Below are positions 6,203 through 14,100 of a stretch of 16,489 nt of DNA, piece after piece. Position numbers and translations under genes: made by a program. The notes under the pieces are model-generated. The model did not search any database, had not been told where the DNA came from, and was given only the letters and a program-made list of their open reading frames with translations. The DNA comes from Actinomycetota bacterium. Its GTDB lineage: Bacteria; Actinomycetota; Actinomycetes; S36-B12. Location of the stretch: positions 1 through 16,489 of the forward strand of contig VGBQ01000033.1 in NCBI GenBank assembly GCA_016870425.1, in the 5' to 3' direction. The first letter of the stretch is position 1, and every line of letters starts with the position of its first letter.

Positions 6203-7738
6203 CTACGCTGCCGGTCGCGCTGATGTCGCGGCGGGACCGCCCGACAGGGGCGGCTCTGCCGACCCGCCGGGCCCGTGCTCGGCTTCGCGGACGAGGTGGC
6301 CGGCCATGCCCGGGAAGACGTAGCGGTGGAAGGGGGCGACGGACCACCAGTAAGCGTGACCGGTCAGACCGCTCGGGTGGAAGACCGCGCGCTGGGTCAG
6401 TCGCGAGCCCCCGCCGTCGAGCGGCTCGATGGTGAACTCCAGCCACGCCAGGCCGGGCATCTTCATCTCGGCGCGCAGCCGCAGCAGACGCGGGGGGATG
6501 CGCTCCTCGACCCGCCAGAAGTCCACCGCGTCTCCGACGACGAGGTGGTCCGGGTCGCGGCGCCCTCGGCGTAGGCCCACACCTCCCACGAGGCGGTCGA
6601 GGAAGCCGCGCACCTGCCATAGGAACGTTGCGGAGTAGTAGCCGTGCACGCCGCCGATGCCCTCGACCGCGTGCCAGAGCATCTCCGGGCTCGCGGAGGA
6701 GTCGACGACGCGCACGTCGGTGTAGAGGGAGCCGCCCGACCACTCGGGGTCCGAGGGCAGGGGATCGCTCGGCGCGCCCGGCGTCGAGGCATCCGACCAG
6801 CGCGTCGTGACGTCGGCGTCGCGAATGCGCGTGAGCGCAAGCTCGACCGCGGTGTCGAAGGGCAGCAGCCCTTGGGGCGGGTCGGGGATGTACGCCGCGA
6901 TGTCGTGCTCGCCGCACACCGCGGGGTGCTTGAGTGACTCCACCAGCGGGCGAGCCAGTCGGCGAGGCACGGGTGTGACGAGGCCGACCCAGTGGCTTGA
7001 CAGTCCCGGCGAGAGCAGATTGATCGGGAGGATGAGCCGCTTAGGCAGGCCGGCGACGGCGGCATAGCGCTGCATCATGTCCTGGTAGGTCATGACTTCG
7101 GGACCGCCGATGTCGAAGGCGCGGTTGACCTCCGGCGGCAGGTCGGCGGCAAGCACGAGATAGCGCAGCACGTCGCGGATGGCGATGGGCTGAGTCTTCT
7201 GGCGTACCCAGCGCGGCGTGATCATCGCAGGCAGGCGCTCGGTGAGGTAGCGCAGCATCTCGAAGGATGCCGAGCCGGACCCGATGACGACGGCGGCGCG
7301 CAACTCGCAGGTGGGCACGCCCGACGAGCGAAGAATCTCGCCCACCTGGGAGCGCGAGCGCATGTGGCGGCTCATCTTGTCGGCGGGCGTCTCGGGTGCG
7401 AGGCCGCCGAGGTAGACGATCCGTCCGACATGCTGCTCGCGCGCCGCCTCGGCGAAGGTTCGGGCCACCCGGGCTTCCTCGGACTCCAGTGCGGATCCCT
7501 GCTGGATCGAGTGAAGGAGGTAGTAGGCGACGTCCACTCCTTCGAGCGCCGCGGAGATGGCCGCCGGGTCTCCGCCATCGCCCACGGCAACCTGCACCTG
7601 GTCGGCCCAGGGCAGGTCCCGCACGCGCTCGGGGTGGCGCACGAGGACCCGCACGCGGAATCCGGCCTCGAGTAGGCGCGGCACGAGCCGGCCGCCGACG
7701 TACCCCGTCGCGCCGGTCACCAGGCAGAGACGCTCCAT
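6203..7738 (-). CDS. NAD(P)-binding SDR-like protein with C-terminal DUF2867 domain
   Basis: A 511-aa two-domain protein. Residues 1-300 form an atypical extended short-chain dehydrogenase (NmrA/complex-I-subunit type). It has the nucleotide-binding GATGYVGG (9-16) at the very start, VRVLVRHPERV with basic residues suggesting NADP(H) (29-39), a VAYYLLHS strand (70-77), and DIGGPEVMTYQDMM (209-222). The canonical YxxxK active site is not evident. Residues about 337-485 form DUF2867 (SLYTDVRVVDSSASPEMLWHAVEGIGG, FWRVEERIPPRLLRLRAEMKMPG, FHPSGLTGHAYWWSVAPFH), a START-like fold that may hold a hydrophobic ligand. The fusion is common in actinobacteria and its substrate is not known. A GGGAGGA ribosome site 7 nt before the ATG sets the start. 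It leads the operon with the kinase-like gene and lies directly downstream of the 51-bp repeat region. Confidence 0.88.
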   Translation of the reverse strand: MERLCLVTGATGYVGGRLVPRLLEAGFRVRVLVRHPERVRDLPWADQVQVAVGDGGDPAAISAALEGVDVAYYLLHSIQQGSALESEEARVARTFAEAAREQHVGRIVYLGGLAPETPADKMSRHMRSRSQVGEILRSSGVPTCELRAAVVIGSGSASFEMLRYLTERLPAMITPRWVRQKTQPIAIRDVLRYLVLAADLPPEVNRAFDIGGPEVMTYQDMMQRYAAVAGLPKRLILPINLLSPGLSSHWVGLVTPVPRRLARPLVESLKHPAVCGEHDIAAYIPDPPQGLLPFDTAVELALTRIRDADVTTRWSDASTPGAPSDPLPSDPEWSGGSLYTDVRVVDSSASPEMLWHAVEGIGGVHGYYSATFLWQVRGFLDRLVGGVGLRRGRRDPDHLVVGDAVDFWRVEERIPPRLLRLRAEMKMPGLAWLEFTIEPLDGGGSRLTQRAVFHPSGLTGHAYWWSVAPFHRYVFPGMAGHLVREAEHGPGGSAEPPLSGGPAATSARPAA

Positions 7739-7789
7739 GCGGTTATCCTCCCGCGAGTGGGCCGATCCCGCAGGTCCGCGGATGGGGAT

Positions 7790-7840
7790 TGGCCGACCGT
7801 TACCCGTGGTTCTGGGCCAGTTTCCGCGGTTAACGGGCGG
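7790..7840. repeat. 51-bp palindromic repeat, copy 1
   Basis: This 51-bp segment recurs at 7883-7933 with a single difference (TTACCC here, TTAACC there). Within each copy, arms of the form CCGTTAACCG and CGGTTAACGG surround TGGTTCTGGGCCAGTTTCCG, so each copy folds into one hairpin. Here the left arm carries the A-to-C change, which breaks one pair. The spacing between copies is 93 bp. The segment lies 52 bp before the ATG of the SDR/DUF2867 gene. Confidence 0.85.
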
Positions 7841-7847
7841 GGAGCAG

Positions 7848-7860
7848 GGTTAGCGGGTGG
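7848..7860. repeat. Degenerate half-copy of the 51-bp repeat arm
   Basis: GGTTAGCGGGTGG differs at two positions from GGTTAACGGGCGG, the right-hand end of both full copies. It sits between them and may be the trace of a third, decayed unit. Confidence 0.4.
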
Positions 7861-7882
7861 ATTCGGTGGGCCCCAGGTGGGG

Positions 7883-7933
7883 TGGCCGACCGTTAACCGT
7901 GGTTCTGGGCCAGTTTCCGCGGTTAACGGGCGG
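7883..7933. repeat. 51-bp palindromic repeat, copy 2
   Basis: This copy has both arms intact: CCGTTAACCG pairs perfectly with CGGTTAACGG, then a G-T pair and two G-C pairs extend inward. Outside one A/G mismatch, GGCCG pairs with CGGCC, so the whole element can form a long stem with a small CTGG/CCAG hairpin in the loop. It begins 17 bp past the stop of the prolyl oligopeptidase gene (minus strand), so it may end that transcript; there is no U-run. Confidence 0.85.
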
Positions 7934-7950
7934 CCAGAGACGCCTCCGGC

Positions 7951-10041
7951 CTAGTCCTGCAGGCCGGTCCAGCGGGCCACGAAGGCCAGCGTGTCGGCCG
8001 CCTCATCGATGGACCGATTGAGCGATCGCGCCCCGTGGCCGACGTCACCCTCGCCACGGAAGACCACCGGGCGGTCCGACGTCGTGGCGTGCTGCACCGC
8101 CGCGCACATCTTGCGCGCGTGCATCGGGTCGGTGCGCGTGTCGTTGTCGAAGGCCACGAACATCGTCGCCGGGTACGCCGTGCCCTCGCTGACGCGGTGG
8201 TACGGCGAGTAGCCCAGCAGCCAGTCGAGCTGCTCGGGGATCTCCGGGTCGCCGTACTCCACCGTCCACGTGGGGCCGAGCTCGGACGTGGTGTAGCGGA
8301 CCATGTCGAGCAGCGGTGCGACGCACACCACGGCCTGGTAGAGGTCGGGCCTCTGTGTCATCGCCGCGCCGACGAGCAGGCCGCCGTTGGAGCCTCCCTC
8401 GATCGCGAGTTGCGACGAGGTCGTCCAGCCCTCGGCGATGAGGTGCTCGGCCGCCGCGTGGAAGTCGTCGAAGACGTTCTGCTTGCTGCCGAGCATGCCG
8501 GCGCGGTGCCACTCCTCGCCCTCCTCGCCGCCACCGCGGAGATTGGCGATCGCCCATACGCCGCCGGCTTCGACCCACGACAGGATCGACGCGGAGTATC
8601 CGGGGGAGAGCGGGATGCCGAAGCCGCCGTAGCCGTAGAGCACCGCGGGCCGCGGGCGGTCTGGGCCGTCGGCCGGGGACAGGATGAACATCCGCACCTC
8701 GGTGCCGTCCTTCGACACGTAGGTCACCTGGCGGGAGTGCACGCGCGGGACGTCTACGACACCGGGCGGCTCGGCGTAGAGCGAGAGCTCTTCGGTGCGA
8801 CCGTCGAAGGAGTAGATCGCCGGCACCGTGGTGTGGTCGGTGTAGACGACCCATGCGATCGGACCACCGTCAGGTCGCTCGACCGGTCCGCCGATCGTGC
8901 CCGCGCCGGGCAGGGGGATGGTGCGGATGAGTGCGCCTGTGTCGAGATCGTGCACGCTGAGCTCGCTCACGACGTGGCGCGTGCGGTTGACCAGCAACAG
9001 GGGCCGCATCATCTCGGGACCGTCGAGGATGGAATAGCCGTCGAAGACCGAGTCGGCCTCCTCGGGGAGCAGCTCGCGCCAGGGCTCGTCCCACAGGTGC
9101 TCGGGAGCGCTCACGAGCAGACGCCCGCGCGGAGCGTCGCGGTCGGTGGAGATGTAGAACAAGCCGTTGCGACCGACGTGCAGACTGGTCTGCGCGTCGA
9201 CATCACCCTGCACTAGCCGGAACGCCGGGGAGTCAGGAGGCGATGCCTCGAGGTCGGCGATCCACAGGTCGTTGCGCGGCTCGGTGCCCTCCGACGCCGA
9301 GACCTGCAGCCAGCGGCCGTCGCGGCTCACCTCGACGCCGTAGTAGTTGGTCATCGTCATGCCGGCACCGAAGATGAGAATGTCGTCGTCGGGGTCCTGG
9401 CCCACCGTGTGGAGGTAGACGCGGCGGTGGAACTTCTGCTCCGTCTCGGGGAGCAGCTCGGGGGCGAGTCGGCGTACGTAGTAGTAGCGCTCACCGCCGG
9501 GCAGCCACGCCACGGGGGAGTAGCGGCAGCGGTCGATGCCGTCCTCGATGCGCTCGCCCGTGGCGGTGTCGAGGACGGCGAGTATCGACTCCTCATCACC
9601 CCCGATCGAATACTGGATGGCGACCCGGTCGCCCTCCTTGCTCGGCTGCCAGGAGTCCATCGTGGTGACGCCGGTCGGATCGATGGCGATGGGATCGAAG
9701 AGTGCACGCTCCGCCCCGTCGGCGCCGCGGACGTAGAGCACGGGCAACTGCTGACCGGGGTCGCGCCGGGTGGTGAAGGTCCAGTCGCCGCGGATGTACG
9801 GCGGGGAGATCGACCCGGCGCCCATGAGCTCGGCTATCCGCTCGGCGAAGCGGTCGCGCATGGTCCAGCCGGCCCGCTCAGCCTCCATCAGCGCGTCCTG
9901 ATCGGCGCGCCATGCCGTGGTGCGAGTGTCCTGGCCATCTTCGAGCCAGCGGTAGGGGTCGGGGACTGCTCGGCCGTGCAGGTCGTCGACGAGGTCGAGG
10001 CGTTCGGCACGGGGATAGCTGGGGCGCGGGTTGTCAGGCAC
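7951..10041 (-). CDS. Prolyl oligopeptidase family serine peptidase (S9A)
   Basis: A 696-aa cytoplasmic-looking enzyme (no signal peptide) that by family cleaves short peptides after proline. The N-terminal piece (YPRAERLDLVDDLHGRAVPDPYRWLED, 9-35) is the S9A start. A seven-bladed propeller spans about 75-430 and the alpha/beta-hydrolase domain about 440-690. Catalytic residues seen are Ser551 in GGSNGG, Asp634 in DNDTR (with Arg636) and His669 in VGHGA. YGYGGFG (469-475) and LRGGGEEGEEWHRAG (501-515) are strong S9A marks. The start is GTG 10041, preceded by TAGGGT and 6 nt, suggesting a leaderless mRNA; a CAGGGC just before the GTG is at best a weak ribosome site. It is divergent from the amidase gene, 93 bp apart, and is followed by the 51-bp repeat region. 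Confidence 0.96.
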   Translation of the reverse strand: MPDNPRPSYPRAERLDLVDDLHGRAVPDPYRWLEDGQDTRTTAWRADQDALMEAERAGWTMRDRFAERIAELMGAGSISPPYIRGDWTFTTRRDPGQQLPVLYVRGADGAERALFDPIAIDPTGVTTMDSWQPSKEGDRVAIQYSIGGDEESILAVLDTATGERIEDGIDRCRYSPVAWLPGGERYYYVRRLAPELLPETEQKFHRRVYLHTVGQDPDDDILIFGAGMTMTNYYGVEVSRDGRWLQVSASEGTEPRNDLWIADLEASPPDSPAFRLVQGDVDAQTSLHVGRNGLFYISTDRDAPRGRLLVSAPEHLWDEPWRELLPEEADSVFDGYSILDGPEMMRPLLLVNRTRHVVSELSVHDLDTGALIRTIPLPGAGTIGGPVERPDGGPIAWVVYTDHTTVPAIYSFDGRTEELSLYAEPPGVVDVPRVHSRQVTYVSKDGTEVRMFILSPADGPDRPRPAVLYGYGGFGIPLSPGYSASILSWVEAGGVWAIANLRGGGEEGEEWHRAGMLGSKQNVFDDFHAAAEHLIAEGWTTSSQLAIEGGSNGGLLVGAAMTQRPDLYQAVVCVAPLLDMVRYTTSELGPTWTVEYGDPEIPEQLDWLLGYSPYHRVSEGTAYPATMFVAFDNDTRTDPMHARKMCAAVQHATTSDRPVVFRGEGDVGHGARSLNRSIDEAADTLAFVARWTGLQD

Positions 10042-10047
10042 GCCCTG

Positions 10048-10053
10048 ACCCTA
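10048..10053 (-). promoter_or_regulatory. Candidate -10 box (TAGGGT), leaderless start of the prolyl oligopeptidase
   Basis: TAGGGT on the minus strand is followed by exactly 6 nt and GTG, so the expected transcription start falls on or next to the start codon. The -35 region is GC-rich and unrecognisable. It shares the 93-bp divergent region with the promoter at 10122. Confidence 0.5.
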
Positions 10054-10121
10054 GCCACCGGTCGTCTGCCCCGCGCAGCGGGAGAAACGGCGGGAGTGGA
10101 GCGCGGGGGGAGCCGGAGACC

Positions 10122-10127
10122 TAGGCT
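10122..10127 (+). promoter_or_regulatory. Candidate -10 box (TAGGCT), leaderless start of the amidase
   Basis: TAGGCT is followed by 7 nt and GTG 10135. No Shine-Dalgarno sequence lies at a usable distance. Together with the divergent box at 10048 it makes a compact bidirectional promoter region. Confidence 0.5.
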
Positions 10128-10134
10128 CTGCCGC

Positions 10135-11559
10135 GTGACCGCACTCCATGACCTCACCGCCCTCGAGCAGGCTGCGGCCATCCGCACCGGCGAGACCTCC
10201 GCCGTCGAACTCGCGGAGCACTACCTCGCGCGCACTCAGGCCCTCAACGACACGGTCGGCGCCTTCATCACCATTACGCCGGAGATCGCGCTCGAGCAAG
10301 CGCGTGCCGCAGACCAGGCGGTCCGCGACACCGTCGACCCCGCCGACCTGCCGGTGCTCCACGGCGTGGTCGTGCCGGTCAAGGACCTCAACTTCCAGGC
10401 GGGAGTGCGTTGCACGCTCGGCTCGCTCGCCTACGACATGACCCCCTTCGGGGACGACAACGTCGTCATCCGCATGAAGCAGGGCAACCTCGTCATGACG
10501 GGCAAGACCAACACCCCCGAGTTCGGGCTGCCCTGCTACACCGAGAACGCCGTCGCTCCTGCCTCGCGCACCCCGTGGGATCTCACGCGCTCGGCGGGCG
10601 GATCCAGCGGCGGTGCGGCAGCCGCCGTCGCCGCGGGCCTGGCCGCAGCCGCACACGGATCCGACGGTGGCGGGTCCATCCGCATCCCCGCGAGCGTGTG
10701 CGGGCTCGTGGGCATCAAGACCGCGCGCGGACGCATCTCCAACGGCCCCCTCCGCGACCCGGTGGGCGAATTCCCTGTGAGCGGGCCCATCGCGCGCACT
10801 GTGCGCGACGCTGCCGCGCTCCTCGACGTCATGGCCGGTGCCTTCCCCGACGATCCCTACCCCGCTCCCGGCCTGCCGATCGGCGAGACCTTCCTCCGCG
10901 CGGCCGGCCGAGAGCCGGGCGTCTTGCGCATCGGTCGGTTCGCGACACCGGTCATCGCCGACGTCGACGTACACCCTGATTGCCTGGACGCCTACGAGTC
11001 GGCGTCGGCGCTGCTCGAGCAGCTCGGTCACGTCGTCGAAGACATCCCCGCTCCCGTCCCGGACGTCATCGTGCCCGTCTTCGAGACCATCTGGTCGGTG
11101 CTGTCGCAGTTGACGCCGGTCGAGCCGGAGAAGGTAGATCTCCTGCAGCCGCTGACGCGCTACCTGCGCGAGCGCGGTTCCCGCGCCAGCGGCATCGATC
11201 TCGCGGGCGCCGTGTCCTTCGCTCGAGTGATGGCACGTGGTGCCATCAACGCGACGGCGGCGTACGACGTCCTGCTCACTCCGACGCTCGCCCAGCCGCC
11301 CGTGCCCGTCGGTCACTTCACCGCGGGCGGTGACCCCGCGCAGGACTTCGAGCGCCAGAAGGCCTTCACGCCGTTCACGGCGATCTTCAACCTCACGGGC
11401 CAGCCCGCGATGTCCGTGCCCCTGCACTGGAATGACGCCGGGCTCCCCATCGGCGTGCAGCTCGTGGGGCGGCCGTACGACGAACTCACCCTCATCGCGC
11501 TCGCCGCGCAGTTGGAGGAGGCCCGCCCCTGGCTGGGTAGGCGCCCGGAGATCTGGTGA
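10135..11559 (+). CDS. Amidase-signature family hydrolase
   Basis: A 474-aa enzyme with the Ser-cisSer-Lys triad of amidase-signature hydrolases: Lys83 in VPVKD, cis-Ser157 in AGGSSGG and nucleophile Ser181 in GGGSIRIP, spaced as in the family. Other marks are TGKTNTPEFG (122-131) and GLVGIKTARGRIS (190-202). Such enzymes hydrolyse amides; substrates cannot be read from the sequence, and the TNTPEFG form occurs in general amidases and 6-aminohexanoate-cyclic-dimer-type enzymes. A GatA role is unlikely without gatB or gatC alongside. GTG 10135 was chosen because homology-like sequence begins there (MTALHDLTALEQAAAIRTGE) and a TAGGCT box precedes it; the frame is open much further left, but that part is antisense to the peptidase gene. 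Its TGA overlaps the GTG of malQ (GTGA), so the two are co-translated. Confidence 0.93.
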   Translation: MTALHDLTALEQAAAIRTGETSAVELAEHYLARTQALNDTVGAFITITPEIALEQARAADQAVRDTVDPADLPVLHGVVVPVKDLNFQAGVRCTLGSLAYDMTPFGDDNVVIRMKQGNLVMTGKTNTPEFGLPCYTENAVAPASRTPWDLTRSAGGSSGGAAAAVAAGLAAAAHGSDGGGSIRIPASVCGLVGIKTARGRISNGPLRDPVGEFPVSGPIARTVRDAAALLDVMAGAFPDDPYPAPGLPIGETFLRAAGREPGVLRIGRFATPVIADVDVHPDCLDAYESASALLEQLGHVVEDIPAPVPDVIVPVFETIWSVLSQLTPVEPEKVDLLQPLTRYLRERGSRASGIDLAGAVSFARVMARGAINATAAYDVLLTPTLAQPPVPVGHFTAGGDPAQDFERQKAFTPFTAIFNLTGQPAMSVPLHWNDAGLPIGVQLVGRPYDELTLIALAAQLEEARPWLGRRPEIW

Positions 11560-13718
11560 GCGCAGGACAGCCCGACAGGGGCGGCTGCACCGACACGCCG
11601 AGCCTCGACGAGCTGGCCCGCGCCTACGGCGTCTGGGTCGACTACTGGGATCAGGCGGGCGTGCTGCGCCGCTCATCCGATGACGCCATCGCGCGCGTGC
11701 TCCGTGCCCTGGGCGCCGATCCGACGGATGAGGCCACCATCGCCGCCAGCCTCGAGCAGCGCGACCTGCGGGATTGGCGCAGGACCATGCCACCCGTCGT
11801 GGTGGCGGTGGGAGCGAGATACGCGCACATCTGGGTGCATGTGCCGCACGGCACGGCGGTGCGCGTGTGGATCGAACTCGAAGATGGTGGCGTCATCGAG
11901 GCGCAGCAGAGTGATCGCTGGGTCGATCCGCGCGAGGTCGACGGGCGACTCATCGGCGAGGCGACCTTCGTCGTGCCTCCCGAGATCCCCCTCGGTTGGC
12001 ATGCGGTCAAGGCCGCCACGGACGATGGGGTGTCGGAGTCGGTGCTCGTCGTCACGCCTGAGCGGCTGCATCCAGCGGCCCTAGCCGGGGATGCGCGCCT
12101 ATGGGGCCTGATGGCGCAGATCTACTCCGTGCGATCACGGCGGTCCTGGGGCATCGGTGACCTCGCCGATCTCGGCGACCTCGCCGCGTGGTCCGGGCAC
12201 GACCTGGGCGCCGACTTCGTGCTCGTCAATCCCCTGCACGCGGCTGCTCCGGTCGTGCCCATGACGCCGTCTCCCTATCTCCCCGCCACCCGCCGCTTCC
12301 CCAATCCGATCTATGTGCGGATCGAGGGCATCGCCGAGTTCGCCTACCTGAGCGGATCCGATCGCAAGGCCGTGCGCCGCCTGGCCAAGCCGCTCCGCAA
12401 ACCCACCGCCGACCTGCTCGACCGGGACGCGGTCTGGGCGGCGAAGTCAGCCGCTCTGGAGATCGTGCGCCGTGTGCCGCTCTCGCCCGGACGCCAGGCG
12501 AGCTACGACGCCTACGTCGAGCGCGAAGGAAGGGGCCTCATCGACTTCGCGACGTGGTGTGCGATCGCGGAATCGCGGGGTGCCACATGGTCGGACTGGC
12601 CCGAGGGACTGCGGCATCCGGACTCCGCGGAGGTCGCCGCCTGGCGCGCAGCTCACGCCGATCGCGTCGAGCGGCATCTGTGGATGCAGTGGCTCCTCGA
12701 CCAGCAGATGGAGCAGACGCAGGCAGCAGCGGTCGATGTCGGCATGCGCGCGGGCATCATCCACGACCTCGCGGTCGGCGTGGACGGCGATGGCGCTGAT
12801 GCCTGGGCGCTGCAGGACGTGCTCGCCGAGGGGGTCTCCGTCGGGTGTCCACCGGATATGTACAACCAGCTCGGGCAGGACTGGGCCCAGCCACCGTGGC
12901 GACCCGATGCGCTCGCGGATGCGGCGTACCTGCCCTATCGCGACATGTTGCGGACCCTGCTGCGGCACTGCGGCGGCATACGCGTCGATCACATCCTCGG
13001 GCTCTTCCGTCAATGGTGGATTCCGGCAGGTGCAACCGCGGCAGAGGGCGCATACGTGACCTTCGATCACGAGGCACTGGTGGGCATCCTCGCGCTGGAG
13101 GCCCAGCGTGCCGGGGCTCTGGTCATCGGCGAGGACCTCGGCACTGTCGAGCCGCGCGTTGCTGACTTCCTGCACGAGCGGGGGATCCTCGGCACGTCCA
13201 TCCTGTGGTTCGAGCGCGGAGAGGGAGGGGTCCTGCGCCAGCCCGAGCACTGGCGTGCCGATGTGCTCGCCAGTGTCGCCGTGCACGACCTGCCTCCCAC
13301 CGCCGGCTATCTCGAGGGGGAGCACGTGCGCATCCGCGCGGAGCTGGGCTTGCTGTCGACCGCGGTCGACGACGAGCGCGCCGCGGATGAAGCGGCCACG
13401 CGCGAGTGGCTGGACCTTGCCGTGGATCGGGGCTGGCTCGAGAGTGCGGATGCAGACGTGGATGCCTGCGTCGTCGGGCTGCACCGCCTGGTGGCTGCCT
13501 CGCCCGCGCGGCTGGTGGGGATCGCACTGCCCGACCTCGTCGGCGATGTGCGGGCGCAGAACCAGCCGGGCACCGACCAGGAATACCCCAATTGGCGAGT
13601 GCCCCTCACGGACCGCAAGGGCGTGCCCGTGGCGCTGGAGGATCTGCCGCGCGCGCCGCTGCTGGATGCGCTCATCGCGACCGTGCGGCCGGCCGCTCCG
13701 GGCGCTCCCCTAGGCTGA
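11556..13718 (+). CDS. malQ: 4-alpha-glucanotransferase (amylomaltase), GH77
   Basis: A 720-aa GH77 enzyme that moves alpha-1,4-glucan segments between maltodextrins and releases glucose, in the cytoplasm. The N-terminal ~170 residues are the extra beta-rich domains usual in the long actinobacterial and enterobacterial form. The barrel follows: RRSWGIGDLADL (195-206), LVNPLHA (223-229), SPYLPATRRFPNPIYVRIE (239-257), and IRVDH with nucleophile Asp478. Next come IGEDLG with acid/base Glu526, SILWFER (548-554) and VHDLPP with Asp578. The GTG start overlaps the amidase stop and has GGAG 5 nt upstream. No other maltodextrin genes are in the window, so its pairing with an amidase is unexplained. 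The last codons contain the TAGGCT box of the next gene. Confidence 0.96.
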   Translation: MSAGQPDRGGCTDTPSLDELARAYGVWVDYWDQAGVLRRSSDDAIARVLRALGADPTDEATIAASLEQRDLRDWRRTMPPVVVAVGARYAHIWVHVPHGTAVRVWIELEDGGVIEAQQSDRWVDPREVDGRLIGEATFVVPPEIPLGWHAVKAATDDGVSESVLVVTPERLHPAALAGDARLWGLMAQIYSVRSRRSWGIGDLADLGDLAAWSGHDLGADFVLVNPLHAAAPVVPMTPSPYLPATRRFPNPIYVRIEGIAEFAYLSGSDRKAVRRLAKPLRKPTADLLDRDAVWAAKSAALEIVRRVPLSPGRQASYDAYVEREGRGLIDFATWCAIAESRGATWSDWPEGLRHPDSAEVAAWRAAHADRVERHLWMQWLLDQQMEQTQAAAVDVGMRAGIIHDLAVGVDGDGADAWALQDVLAEGVSVGCPPDMYNQLGQDWAQPPWRPDALADAAYLPYRDMLRTLLRHCGGIRVDHILGLFRQWWIPAGATAAEGAYVTFDHEALVGILALEAQRAGALVIGEDLGTVEPRVADFLHERGILGTSILWFERGEGGVLRQPEHWRADVLASVAVHDLPPTAGYLEGEHVRIRAELGLLSTAVDDERAADEAATREWLDLAVDRGWLESADADVDACVVGLHRLVAASPARLVGIALPDLVGDVRAQNQPGTDQEYPNWRVPLTDRKGVPVALEDLPRAPLLDALIATVRPAAPGAPLG
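13711..13716 (+). promoter_or_regulatory. Candidate -10 box (TAGGCT), leaderless start of the 13723 gene
   Basis: TAGGCT followed by 6 nt and ATG 13723. It lies in the last codons of malQ, whose TGA begins at 13716. No ribosome binding site precedes the ATG, so leaderless transcription is the simplest reading. Confidence 0.5.
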
Positions 13719-13722
13719 CGAC

Positions 13723-14100
13723 ATGCGCTCACTGCTTGCCTCGGTCGCCGCCGCGACCGTCCTCGCGGTCACCTCCCTTGCCCTCGCCGGACCCGTCGCG
13801 GCCTCCGAGCGAGGAGTGGTCTACGACGGTGACGATCCAGGTCCGGGATACACCCCGCTCGAGGCGCTCGCGCTCTTCGTCGGCATCCCGGCCCTCTCCC
13901 TCATCATCATCGCGGTCGCTGTCTACGCCCCGGGCTGGGTCAAAGGACGCTCGAGTTCGACGGATGTCGCACTCGCGGGTGAGCCCGTGTGGCTCTCAAG
14001 TCCCTCGGGCGCCATGGCGGCTCCCAGTGGACCGGGCATGATCACGCCCGGCGGTCCAACCGATCACGAGGAGAGGGGTGGGGCCAGTGCCCGCTGGTGA
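13723..14100 (+). CDS. Small signal-peptide and single-transmembrane protein
   Basis: A 125-aa protein. Residues 1-27 are a signal peptide (MRSLLASVAAATVLAVTSLA then GPVAAS). A short acidic external stretch (29-44) follows, then a strong transmembrane helix (about 48-70), a basic stop (VKGRSS), and a Pro/Gly/Ser-rich cytoplasmic tail containing GEPVWLSSPSG. It overlaps the DUF5130-like gene by 14 bp, so the pair is co-translated and the products probably work together at the membrane. I know similar proteins beside DUF5130/pepN genes in actinobacteria but no assigned function. Confidence 0.8.
   Translation: MRSLLASVAAATVLAVTSLALAGPVAASERGVVYDGDDPGPGYTPLEALALFVGIPALSLIIIAVAVYAPGWVKGRSSSTDVALAGEPVWLSSPSGAMAAPSGPGMITPGGPTDHEERGGASARW

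Noticed and set aside
9409..10134. Possible 242-residue N-terminal extension of the amidase
   Set aside because: The open frame is antisense to the prolyl oligopeptidase. The amidase family start, a leaderless-type -10 box and GTG 10135 all agree on the shorter protein.
10042..10134. Possible regulator binding site in the divergent peptidase/amidase region
   Set aside because: Apart from the two -10 boxes I saw no clear palindrome or direct repeat there.
10051..11793. 580-aa minus-strand ORF opposite the amidase and the malQ start
   Set aside because: It is Arg/Gly/Asp/His-rich with no recognisable motif, and opposite a complete amidase with its triad.
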